This document shows, one piece after another, positions 1 through 6,984 of a DNA stretch of 7,924 bases (the stretch's first letter is position 1; each line of letters starts with the position of its first letter). This DNA is from Desulfobacterales bacterium (lineage in GTDB: Bacteria > Desulfobacterota > Desulfobacteria > Desulfobacterales > RPRI01). Position numbers and translations under genes: made by a program. The stretch spans positions 1 through 7,924 of the forward strand of contig JAGVOC010000424.1 of assembly GCA_020052975.1 (NCBI GenBank), given 5' to 3'. The notes under the pieces were generated by a model. It was not told the origin of the DNA. It did no database searches and worked only from the letters and a program-made list of their open reading frames with translations.

Positions 1-525
1 ACAACCTGCGTTCTCTTTGGCGATGGCGCCGGCGCTGCAGTAGTTGTGCCGTCTCATGACGACCGGGGTGTTCTCTCGGTCCATATTCACTCCGACGGAA
101 CAATGTGGGACCTCATTACCGTCCCCGGCGGCGGTTCACGCAATCCGGTATCATCCGGTTCGATCAATCAGAGGCTTCATTACATCAAGATGAAAGGGAA
201 TGAAACGTTTAAAGTCGCGGTAAGGACTCTTGAGGATATTGCGGTAAAAACCCTTGCACAGAATGGTCTCGTCGCTTCAGACCTTGCTCTTCTCGTGCCG
301 CACCAGGCGAACCAGAGAATCATTCAGGCGACAGCGGAACGGCTGAAATTGCCGAAAGAAAAAGTTGTCATGAATCTTGACAAGTATGGGAATACCTCTG
401 CTGCTTCCATTCCGATAGCACTCGACGAGGCGGTCCAGACAGGAAGAATACAGGAGGGAGACTACATCCTTCTTGAAGCATTCGGGGGAGGACTTACCTG
501 GGCTTCCGCCCTAATAAAGTGGTGA
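1..525 (+). CDS. fabH: 3-oxoacyl-ACP synthase III (FabH), C-terminal part, 5' end outside window
   Basis: FabH starts type II fatty-acid synthesis in the cytoplasm by condensing acetyl-CoA (or another acyl-CoA) with malonyl-ACP. The reading frame is open from base 1, so the gene extends left of the window; the GTG at 46 is internal, not a start. The 174 visible codons open with TTCVLFGDGAGA, the conserved thiolase-fold segment after the missing active-site Cys. They include the catalytic His in VPHQANQRI (codon 301-303) and the catalytic Asn in YGNTSAAS (codon 391-393), and finish with LLEAFGGGLTWASALIKW, the usual FabH C-terminus. The fold and the two visible catalytic residues are intact. 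It is on the opposite strand from everything else here, so it more likely belongs to a housekeeping fab operon to the left than to the minus-strand lipid operon. A FabH-like priming enzyme for that pathway cannot be excluded. The stop overlaps the end of the convergent kinase gene by 15 bp. Confidence 0.95.
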   Translation, partial: TTCVLFGDGAGAAVVVPSHDDRGVLSVHIHSDGTMWDLITVPGGGSRNPVSSGSINQRLHYIKMKGNETFKVAVRTLEDIAVKTLAQNGLVASDLALLVPHQANQRIIQATAERLKLPKEKVVMNLDKYGNTSAASIPIALDEAVQTGRIQEGDYILLEAFGGGLTWASALIKW

Positions 526-2661
526 TTTTCTGGTCCCTGTATCAAGAAGACGCCTTACCGCAGCAAGCAATTCCATACTCTGGAACGGTTTTTTGATAAA
601 TGCGTCAACCATTTTGTCTTTGCTTACTGAAGTATCACTGTAACCCGAGATACCGATAACCTTGATCCCCGGTTTTATCTGCTTGAGGTTCTTTATCAGT
701 TCTTGACCCTCCATGAGCGGCATCATGATGTCGGTAATAACAAGCTGAATAGTTTCGAAATTGGTTTTAAACATATCAATTGCGTTCAGGGAATTGCTCA
801 CGGGCATAATCTGGTATCCATGGTTTTCCAGTATCTCTTTGACAAAATTGAGCACGTCCACATCGTCGTCAACAACCATAATGTTCTCATAGCCCTGAAT
901 TGAGACGACTCCAGGCTTTTCGATACCCCTGAAAACATTTTCGGATGCAGGGAAATATATCGAAAAGATTGACCCCTTTCCTGGTTCACTCTCCACTGAT
1001 ATATATCCTTTGTGGTCCTTGACGATTCCGTACACCGTAGCAAGGCCAAGCCCTGTCCCCTTGCCCTTCTCTTTTGTGGTAAAGAAAGGATCGAAAATCT
1101 TACTCATAAGCTGTTTCGAAATCCCGCTGCCGGTATCGGATACTACTAACACTATATACTTGCCCGGAATGATGTATGCAGGAGCCTCATATCGGTCTTT
1201 TCCGACATCCGTCGCCTCGGTTCGTATGGTGATAAGACCACCGTCAGGCATGGCATCACGTGCATTCACCATGAGGTTCATAAGAATCTGTTCGATCTGG
1301 TTGGGGTCACCCTCGATGTTCTGAAGCGGACTGGTCAATTTCATCTTTATCCCTATCCGTTTGTCCAGCACGCCTTCGAAAAGCCGCACCGAGTCATTGA
1401 TGACGTCATGGAGATTCAGCGGGACGATTTCGTGGGCCTCCCTCCTCGCGAAACTAAGGAGCTTCGAGACCATCACCCCCGCCTTCCGGGCTGAACTTTC
1501 GATGTTCCGCACCTTCAGTTTTGAGGTCTCGTCCAGTTCACTGAATTCAAGGAGCAATTCCGAATACCCGAGGATGGTCGTCAGAATATTATTGAAGTTG
1601 TGGGCGATGCCGCCTGCGAGCGCACCGACAGACTCCATCTTCTGCGAATGCATGAGCTGTTCCTGTATCCTTTTCTTTTCCGTAATATCGCGGTAGAACG
1701 ACTGGATGAAAATTTCCCCCCCTATCTCTATCGCCTTTGAACTGACTTCAAGATCTACTTTTTCGCCTTCTCTCCTGTAATGTTCGGTCTCATAGATTAT
1801 GGAGTCACCGTGCAGAATCCGCTCTCTCCGTTCGTCAATCTGTGTCTTATCGCCTCTTGCCTCAAGCAATTCTATGCTTACTCCTATCAGCGAATCCCGT
1901 TCAAACCCATGGATCTCACAGGCCTTTTTATTCACGTTCATGATCGTCCCGTTTCTGTCCTGCACGATAACCCCGTCGGTCGCATTATCGAAGATGGACT
2001 TGTGCCATTTTTCTGAGATGGCGAGTTCTTTCGTGCGCTCCTGAACGAGGTCTTCGAGCTGGGTGGAGTATTTTTCAAGCTGCGCTTTCTGTTGATCAAG
2101 GTCATACTGGAGTCCAACCTCGCTGACCAATCGTTGATAGTAAAGATGTCTTAATAATATTAGTGAGAATATTACTGAAAGTATAAATATATTTGCATTT
2201 ATAAAGTAAGATACATTTGTTATTTCATCATAAATGAATATGGGTATTAGGTAGATTAGATACATTATTATTGATGAGAGAACGCTTATCCTTACCGTTA
2301 GAGGAATAAGTCCTATAGCATAAACCACAGATAATATTATACCTGCAAAATAGGGTGACTCATGTCCTCCTAATTTTGACATCATTAATGCCACCATAGT
2401 ACAAACAACTATTGCAGCCGATATACTCATAATATTTTGCAGATTTCTATTAACCTTTCTCCTATTAATTAAGTAAATTACAAAAATTGCAGATGCAGCT
2501 GAAATTCTATATATAAGGAATGTTTCAAAATAAGCAGGTGTGGCAAAATAATCAAGGATAATTAGAGCGATAATAACTAAAGAACCTATTTTGGTCGCAA
2601 TATTTGACCAATAATATAAAAGACTGTCTAAGTTCGATTCTATGTATTCTTCTCTAGACAT
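511..2661 (-). CDS. Membrane-bound hybrid sensor histidine kinase (6 TM, PAS, HisKA, HATPase, receiver)
   Basis: The 716-residue protein has about six hydrophobic membrane segments (roughly 24-40, 46-66, 77-95, 103-121, 125-144, 151-171) and a charged coiled-coil linker (about 178-215). A PAS domain follows (about 216-330, with DGVIVQDRNGTI and a PAC-like end at FYRDITEKK). The HisKA domain has phosphoacceptor His354 in GGIAHNFNN. The ATPase domain carries the N box (NLMVNARDA, Asn466), G1 (DTGSGI, Asp509), F box (KIFDPFFTTK) and G2 (GKGTGLGLA, 533-541). The C-terminal receiver (about 593-710) has acidic residues 598-600, acceptor Asp644 in ITDIMMP, Ser672 and Lys691 in KKPF. All catalytic residues are present, so it should autophosphorylate and pass phosphate to its own receiver. 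The signal and the output partner are not visible. ATG at 2661 is the start; no good ribosome site precedes it. The first 175 codons are far more AT-rich than the rest. It follows the lipid operon by 71 bp on the same strand; co-regulation is only inferred. Confidence 0.93.
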   Translation of the reverse strand: MSREEYIESNLDSLLYYWSNIATKIGSLVIIALIILDYFATPAYFETFLIYRISAASAIFVIYLINRRKVNRNLQNIMSISAAIVVCTMVALMMSKLGGHESPYFAGIILSVVYAIGLIPLTVRISVLSSIIMYLIYLIPIFIYDEITNVSYFINANIFILSVIFSLILLRHLYYQRLVSEVGLQYDLDQQKAQLEKYSTQLEDLVQERTKELAISEKWHKSIFDNATDGVIVQDRNGTIMNVNKKACEIHGFERDSLIGVSIELLEARGDKTQIDERRERILHGDSIIYETEHYRREGEKVDLEVSSKAIEIGGEIFIQSFYRDITEKKRIQEQLMHSQKMESVGALAGGIAHNFNNILTTILGYSELLLEFSELDETSKLKVRNIESSARKAGVMVSKLLSFARREAHEIVPLNLHDVINDSVRLFEGVLDKRIGIKMKLTSPLQNIEGDPNQIEQILMNLMVNARDAMPDGGLITIRTEATDVGKDRYEAPAYIIPGKYIVLVVSDTGSGISKQLMSKIFDPFFTTKEKGKGTGLGLATVYGIVKDHKGYISVESEPGKGSIFSIYFPASENVFRGIEKPGVVSIQGYENIMVVDDDVDVLNFVKEILENHGYQIMPVSNSLNAIDMFKTNFETIQLVITDIMMPLMEGQELIKNLKQIKPGIKVIGISGYSDTSVSKDKMVDAFIKKPFQSMELLAAVRRLLDTGTRKSPLY

Positions 2662-2732
2662 ACATATTTAGATGGTACCAGCTTTTCTAAATAATACAAA
2701 CAAAATTATCAATACTCCTTCACTGTAATTTT
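2662..2732 (-). promoter_or_regulatory. Intergenic gap with a weak candidate sigma70 promoter for the kinase gene
   Basis: This 71-bp AT-rich gap separates the oxidoreductase stop from the kinase start. On the minus strand it holds TTGATA (2707-2712, five of six to the -35 consensus), a 17-bp spacer, and TAGAAA (2684-2689, only four of six to the -10 consensus). In such AT-rich DNA this match could be chance. No GC-rich hairpin followed by a T run is present, so read-through from the lipid operon into the kinase gene is equally possible. Confidence 0.22.
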
Positions 2733-4157
2733 TTATGAAGAAATAGAACTGATATTTTCTTTTCTCATTATACGTTTTGCTGTATCGTATCCTGAATAAC
2801 ATGTCCCGGGCATTCCAAAAGCAATACTTGTCCAGTGACCTGTCAAATATAACCCATTTATAAAAGTTGTTTTGCTGAAAATAGGGTCAAAGGTTTGTGA
2901 AGGCATCTTAGCCCAACCGAACGCAGCACCTTTGAAATTAAGGGTATACCTATACAAAGTATGAGGAGTTGCGGCATCAAAATATACAATATGCTTCTTA
3001 ATATCAGGGATATATTTTTCAATTCTATTTAAAAATTCTTCAGACAGTTCTTTTTTGTTTCGTTTCCAAAATGCTTTTGTTTTAAAGGGTGCACCGATAA
3101 ATGCTAATATTGACCGTTCATCAGGGGAGACCCTAAGCATAAACATTTCAGCTTTACGAAAATTACATTTTAGTACTTGGTTATAAATATCATCTAAATC
3201 ATAATAAGGCAGAAACCAGTGATTAGTCCCAGGCTCAGGAAGTCCTTTGAAAGGTTTGTTAATACCTATATAAAGAATAAAGGTTGATATCGAAGGAATC
3301 ATGGTTCTCAAATTACTAATAATTTGGTTACCAGTTACTTTTAATCCTAAAAGATTTTTAAAAGTTTGAGTCATGTCACAAGCAGATATGACATATTTTG
3401 AATTAAGTAATTCATTATTATCTAATTTCACGCCAAAAACGGTGTTATTTTTAATAAGAATTCTTTTTATAAGTCGTTTATATAAAATTACACCTTTGTT
3501 GCGCCTTATAATGTAATCTAAGGCATTTGGTAAATTTTGAATCCCTCCTTCTGGGTAATAACCACCGTCAAGAATAAATTCACTAAAAATCTTTGAACCA
3601 CTAAAAGCATGCATTAAAGATGGAGGTAATCCTCCATTACCAAATACAGGAAAAGAAAACGAATTAATGAGTCTTTCGTCTTTAAAAAAAGAACGTAATA
3701 AAGAACCAAATGTCTTATCTCTTAATTTTATAAATTGAGTTTGGTTTGAGGAAGTGAGGAAATCAAAAAAATTATTAATATTTTCCTTTTGTTCGGGGAA
3801 CATATTGAATAAATTTGCTTTTGTGTCTTTTATATCATTCCAGAATGTAATTTTAAAATCCGGTGCAACAATAATATCAGAAGGATTAAATCTCACAATT
3901 TTAATTATTTCATCTATTCCTATTTCTGTTAATATTTTTCGAACTTGGCCATTTTCTCTATATCCTCCAAATGAATGCGCTGCTGCATCAAACATGAAAC
4001 CTTTTCTTTTGAAGGAAGTAAAATACCCACCTGGCTTATCATGTTGTTCTACGATGAGCACCTTCATGCCTGCTTTTGCGAGATAACATCCGCACACAAG
4101 GCCGCTTATCCCGGCACCTATAATAATGGCATCGTATGTATTGTGAGACCTTACCAT
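2733..4157 (-). CDS. FAD-dependent oxidoreductase of the CrtI/phytoene desaturase-CRTISO type
   Basis: The 474-residue protein is a flavin amine-oxidase/phytoene-desaturase-superfamily enzyme. The N-terminus has the dinucleotide-binding fold: DAIIIGAGISG (Gly14, Gly16, Gly19), an acidic residue ending strand 2 (Glu37 in LIVEQ), then KPGGYFTSFKRKGFMFDAAAH, typical of CrtI-like proteins. GGYYPEGGIQNLPNAL (198-213) matches the substrate-domain signature of this family. The C-terminal FAD motif is NGLYLTGHWTS through GMPGTCYSGYDTA (about 434-460). No membrane segment is clear, although relatives associate with membranes. Known members desaturate or isomerise polyenes (carotenoids), so acting on an ACP-bound or free polyenoic chain is a fair inference, but the substrate is unknown. 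The start ATG directly abuts the ACP stop (TAAATG), indicating translational coupling. It is the last gene of the packed operon. Most of it is very AT-rich (many lines near 22-30% GC), except the first 50-65 codons. Confidence 0.88.
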   Translation of the reverse strand: MVRSHNTYDAIIIGAGISGLVCGCYLAKAGMKVLIVEQHDKPGGYFTSFKRKGFMFDAAAHSFGGYRENGQVRKILTEIGIDEIIKIVRFNPSDIIVAPDFKITFWNDIKDTKANLFNMFPEQKENINNFFDFLTSSNQTQFIKLRDKTFGSLLRSFFKDERLINSFSFPVFGNGGLPPSLMHAFSGSKIFSEFILDGGYYPEGGIQNLPNALDYIIRRNKGVILYKRLIKRILIKNNTVFGVKLDNNELLNSKYVISACDMTQTFKNLLGLKVTGNQIISNLRTMIPSISTFILYIGINKPFKGLPEPGTNHWFLPYYDLDDIYNQVLKCNFRKAEMFMLRVSPDERSILAFIGAPFKTKAFWKRNKKELSEEFLNRIEKYIPDIKKHIVYFDAATPHTLYRYTLNFKGAAFGWAKMPSQTFDPIFSKTTFINGLYLTGHWTSIAFGMPGTCYSGYDTAKRIMRKENISSISS

Positions 4158-4409
4158 TTAAGAGTTTTTCTCGTTTAATAATGACGTTACAAGTTCTACA
4201 GCCTGCTTAAGTGTGGTAATGTTCGGAACATCTTCATCCCTTATGGATATCTTGAATTTCTTCTCTATTGCTACCGTAATCTCAATAGCCTTAATAGAAT
4301 CTATCTCAAGCTCAGTCGCTAAATTCTTATCAGGGGTTATCTCTTCGGGATCAAACCCTGAAACATCTGAGATGATTGATATTATTTCCTTTTCTATGTT
4401 TTCAGACAT
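4158..4409 (-). CDS. Acyl carrier protein, pathway-dedicated
   Basis: This small acidic protein (83 residues) carries the growing acyl chain on a phosphopantetheine arm. The attachment site is Ser38 in LEIDSIKAIEI, with the usual helix II pattern after it. DSIK is closer to polyketide and PUFA-type carrier domains than to the common DSLD/DSLE of housekeeping AcpP. The N-terminus (MSENIEKEIISIISDVSGFD) and the EEITPDKNL loop fit the four-helix ACP fold. I chose ATG at 4409 because an AGAGGA-like ribosome site lies 9 nt upstream and the protein then starts where ACPs normally start; a longer TTG start at 4433 has no such site and would add eight residues. It lies 27 bp after the ketosynthase stop, counting from this start, and its stop touches the oxidoreductase ATG. 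This position between ketosynthase and flavoprotein suggests it serves both. Confidence 0.94.
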   Translation of the reverse strand: MSENIEKEIISIISDVSGFDPEEITPDKNLATELEIDSIKAIEITVAIEKKFKISIRDEDVPNITTLKQAVELVTSLLNEKNS

Positions 4410-4418
4410 AAGTACTTT

Positions 4419-4425
4419 TCCTCTC
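4419..4425 (-). promoter_or_regulatory. Ribosome binding site that sets the ACP start
   Basis: Read on the minus strand this is GAGAGGA, with 9 nt between it and the ATG at 4409. It favours that ATG over the in-frame TTG at 4433. Confidence 0.6.
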
Positions 4426-4436
4426 TTTTCCAAGTA

Positions 4437-5648
4437 TTATATATATTTTTTCACCACTAATGACGCATTATTCCCTCCAAAGGCATAGGAATTATTCAGA
4501 GCGATATTCACGATATGTTTCCTTGCCTTGTTGGGCACACAATCTATATCACACTCCGGGTCAGGTGTATCGTAGTTAATCGTCGGGGGAATGATATCAT
4601 GCTTCACGACCAGCGCACAGGTTACCCCTTCGATGGCTGATGCCGCTCCCATTGTATGGCCGATCATTGATTTGATGGAACTTACAGGGATTTGTGCGCT
4701 TAGTTCCCCGAAAACCTGTTTAATGGCTGCACATTCCGTCCTGTCGTTCGCCTGAGTTCCTGTTCCGTGGGCGCTGATATAATCTACATCTTCTTTTTGG
4801 ATACCGGCTTCTTTCATTGCCTTAATCATACACATAGCAACCCCGTCAACAGACGGCTGCGTCATATGCTGCGCGTCACAGCTGAGGCCGTATCCTAATA
4901 TTTCCGCATAAATATCAGCATTTCTCTGTAAGGCACTCTCAAGGGATTCCAGTATGAGCATCCCTGCACCTTCTGCCACCATCATGCCTTTCCTGTTCTT
5001 GTCAAAAGGCTGACATTTCTCGGGTGCGACTGCACTTAACTGGTTGAATCCTGTATATTCAATGCGGGAGAATGGATCTGATGCACCCGCGATAACAAGG
5101 TCTGCCCTGTTAAGCCTGATTAAATCATATCCATAGGAAATAGCATAATTTCCTGCTGCACAAGCTGTAGAAAACATAAAAAATGGACCGTTTATCCCAT
5201 ATTCTCGTGCTATATGAGACGGGGCCGCATATGTTGGAATCTGACGGATCAAACCTGCATCAATAGGTTCATTATTAACAAGTCTAGCATCAATATCTTC
5301 AATTGTCTGAGCATCACCCAGAGTTGTCCCTAAAGAAACTCCTACCCTGTGGTGAGCTAAATATTGAGAGTTGATGTTAGTGTCTTTCATTGCAAGGTTA
5401 GTCGCAGCCAACGCCATCTGCGTAGACCGGTTCATAGATTTCAATCTTACTTTTGGGATAAAATGCTCTGCTTCATAAATTTTTACCTCACCGCCATTAT
5501 GAGTGAATTGATTAGTGGTGTCAAAAGATGATACACGACTGATTCCAGATTCACCTTTAAGCAGGCTATCCCAGAAATTTTTCCAGCCAATGCCAATTGA
5601 AGTTACAACACCCAACCCTGTTATAACAATTCGACGATCAATAGACAT
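4437..5648 (-). CDS. Beta-ketoacyl-ACP synthase II family (FabF-type), catalytically intact
   Basis: The 403-residue protein performs decarboxylative Claisen condensation of an acyl chain with malonyl-ACP. It is close to full FabF length (about 410). It opens with RRIVITGLGVVTSIG and has the complete Cys-His-His triad: Cys163 in STACAAG, His294 in SAHGTGTQANDRTE and His331 in SMIGHTMGAA, plus Lys326 in SSIKS. The C-terminus NNSYAFGGNNASLVVKK is the usual glycine-rich end. The ATG at 5648 places the FabF N-terminus correctly, although no strong ribosome site precedes it. It follows the methyltransferase by 21 bp and precedes the ACP. An inactive paralogue is encoded at the upstream end of the same operon, so this protein is the natural active (alpha) partner of a KS/chain-length-factor pair; that pairing is inferred. 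GC rises from about 40% in the N-terminal half to about 47% in the C-terminal half. Housekeeping FabF is an alternative, but the gene company argues against it. Confidence 0.93.
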   Translation of the reverse strand: MSIDRRIVITGLGVVTSIGIGWKNFWDSLLKGESGISRVSSFDTTNQFTHNGGEVKIYEAEHFIPKVRLKSMNRSTQMALAATNLAMKDTNINSQYLAHHRVGVSLGTTLGDAQTIEDIDARLVNNEPIDAGLIRQIPTYAAPSHIAREYGINGPFFMFSTACAAGNYAISYGYDLIRLNRADLVIAGASDPFSRIEYTGFNQLSAVAPEKCQPFDKNRKGMMVAEGAGMLILESLESALQRNADIYAEILGYGLSCDAQHMTQPSVDGVAMCMIKAMKEAGIQKEDVDYISAHGTGTQANDRTECAAIKQVFGELSAQIPVSSIKSMIGHTMGAASAIEGVTCALVVKHDIIPPTINYDTPDPECDIDCVPNKARKHIVNIALNNSYAFGGNNASLVVKKYI

Positions 5649-5669
5649 TAATCATTAAAGTAATAGCAA

Positions 5670-6530
5670 TTAATTTTTCTGACATAAAAACCTTCCGTAT
5701 TTCAAATAGTCATAGTGAGTATTAATCATTGTTGTGCAATAGTGCCGTGATTTTAAGAAATATTCTCCATATCCGATCTTTGTATAATAGTCCTTTGACA
5801 TTTCCAATTCTCTCATTTTTGCACGCAGTCCCCTATCAACAATATCAGTTGTATCTTCACAATGAAGCATGGTGAAACCTGCATTCTCCAATAGAGACCG
5901 TGTTTCATCTATTGAAATCTGAAACCATACCTGTTCTGCATATGTTCCGGGGAAATTACCGCCTGCGTTATTGAGTTCGCCTTTTTCTCCTCTCAGCCAA
6001 TCATGAAACCCCATAGTTCCGCCTTTTTTAAGAATCCTGAACAATCCACCTAATGCAGTTTTTTTGTCTATCCAATGACACATCGTTTCATTATGAAAAA
6101 TCTTATCAAAATATTCTTCTGGATAATTTAAACCATGAACATCTTTAACTTCCCGCGTTATTAAGTGGTCTACCCCTTGAAGTAAATCACAATCAACCGC
6201 TTTTCTTATCTGGCTTGGGTTAATATCAAACCCTTCAATTTTGCAGTCGCAAACTTTGGCTATAAGCCTTGTTGGAGCTCCATTTCCGCATCCTGCGTCC
6301 AACATATAATCAGTCTTTTTAATGTTCATCATTCTGATCAATTTTATAACATCTGATTGCATATGATGGGACATACTTTCTATATCGAATACACTTCTAT
6401 GTATGCTCTTAGGATCTATACCGAGAGCTTTATATAATCTTTGGAGTTCTTTTGCTGTATAAACAATGAATCCAATATTTTCAGAGTAACTCTTTATTAT
6501 ATTATCCTTTACTTTCTGATCATTCGACAT
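5670..6530 (-). CDS. Class I SAM-dependent methyltransferase
   Basis: This protein of 286 residues (start at 6530) has a Rossmann-like methyltransferase core. Motif I is MLDAGCGNGAPT (Asp78 to Gly84), with GFDINPSQ at the end of strand 2 (Asp102 probably binding the SAM ribose). Motif IV-like DKIFHNETMCHW and the post-core RILKKGGTMGFHDWLRGE resemble UbiE/sterol/sarcosine-type small-molecule methyltransferases rather than rRNA or DNA enzymes. The N-terminal 60 residues form a helical lid of unknown role. AAGGAG sits directly against the upstream ATG at 6536 but 6 nt before the ATG at 6530, so the latter is the better start. It lies between the dehydratase and ketosynthase genes, suggesting methylation of the chain or its end group; C- versus O-methylation cannot be decided from sequence. 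Its gene is AT-rich (some lines near 25% GC), unlike fabZ just upstream. Confidence 0.85.
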   Translation of the reverse strand: MSNDQKVKDNIIKSYSENIGFIVYTAKELQRLYKALGIDPKSIHRSVFDIESMSHHMQSDVIKLIRMMNIKKTDYMLDAGCGNGAPTRLIAKVCDCKIEGFDINPSQIRKAVDCDLLQGVDHLITREVKDVHGLNYPEEYFDKIFHNETMCHWIDKKTALGGLFRILKKGGTMGFHDWLRGEKGELNNAGGNFPGTYAEQVWFQISIDETRSLLENAGFTMLHCEDTTDIVDRGLRAKMRELEMSKDYYTKIGYGEYFLKSRHYCTTMINTHYDYLKYGRFLCQKN

Positions 6531-6536
6531 CTTCAT

Positions 6537-6542
6537 CTCCTT
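6537..6542 (-). promoter_or_regulatory. Strong ribosome binding site that sets the methyltransferase start
   Basis: On the minus strand this is AAGGAG. It immediately abuts the ATG at 6536, too close to work, but lies 6 nt before the in-frame ATG at 6530, which is therefore preferred. Confidence 0.65.
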
Positions 6543-6544
6543 GT

Positions 6545-6982
6545 TTAACTTCTCACACTGAACACAAGCTCTGCTTCCGCAACTTTTGTCTCATCAACAG
6601 AAGCTTCCCCTGAAACATACGCGCCTGCCGGCAGAGATTTCACGTTTACCACTTTTATCCTCAGCTGGTCACCGGGCACAACAGGGTGGAGAAACCGCGC
6701 CTTGCAAGAACCGAAATAGTAGAGTGACTTTCTCTCCTCATCTGCTGTTTCCTTTCCAGAGGCGAAGAGTATAATCGCAGTCTGCGCCATTGCCTCGATG
6801 ATAAGGGCGCCCGGCATGACCGGGGCGTCTGGAAAATGGCCGGGGAAAAATGGCTCATTGATTGAGACATTCTTTACCGCAACAGCCTCTTTTCCTGGTT
6901 CGACATGGAGCACTCTGTCAATCATGAGAAAAGGATATCTCTGCGGAATCAGTTTCTTGATTTCCCGGATGTCAAGTTCCAT
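6545..6982 (-). CDS. fabZ: 3-hydroxyacyl-ACP dehydratase, FabZ type (hot-dog fold)
   Basis: FabZ removes water from 3-hydroxyacyl-ACP to give trans-2-enoyl-ACP. The 145-residue length is normal for the family. The sequence shows IKKLIPQRYPFLMIDRV, the FabZ N-terminal signature, then the catalytic segment FFPGHFPDAPVMPGALIIEAMAQT. Numbered from the ATG at 6982, the active-site residues are His49 and Glu63. The later FGSCKARFLHPVVPGDQL is also typical. I chose the ATG at 6982 because GGAGG lies 6 nt upstream; the GTG at 6988 abuts that site and is unlikely. The upstream ketosynthase-like gene ends at 6985, two bases before this ATG, so translation is probably coupled. The methyltransferase start follows closely. 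With no enoyl reductase in the visible operon, repeated use of this enzyme would leave double bonds in place (inference). It could also be the cell's only FabZ, since the rest of the genome is not visible. Confidence 0.93.
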   Translation of the reverse strand: MELDIREIKKLIPQRYPFLMIDRVLHVEPGKEAVAVKNVSINEPFFPGHFPDAPVMPGALIIEAMAQTAIILFASGKETADEERKSLYYFGSCKARFLHPVVPGDQLRIKVVNVKSLPAGAYVSGEASVDETKVAEAELVFSVRS

Positions 6983-6984
6983 TC

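Noticed and set aside
1010..1324. Plus-strand open frame opposite the kinase ATPase domain
   Set aside because: It mirrors the kinase coding sequence in an antisense frame, has no recognisable domain, and the minus-strand protein is unambiguous. The same applies to other plus-strand frames between 700 and 2050.
2701..2732. Inverted repeat AAAATTA / TAATTTT just after the oxidoreductase stop as a terminator
   Set aside because: The 7-bp arms are almost all A-T with a loop of about 17 nt and no following T run; such a stem is too weak and expected by chance in this AT-rich gap.
3754..4178. Two overlapping plus-strand open frames opposite the oxidoreductase start
   Set aside because: Both are antisense to the FAD-binding region and ACP end, lack recognisable domains, and are explained by the real minus-strand genes.
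4410..4433. TTG start at 4433 for the ACP
   Set aside because: It has no ribosome site upstream and adds residues that ACPs lack, while the ATG at 4409 has an AGAGGA-like site at good spacing.
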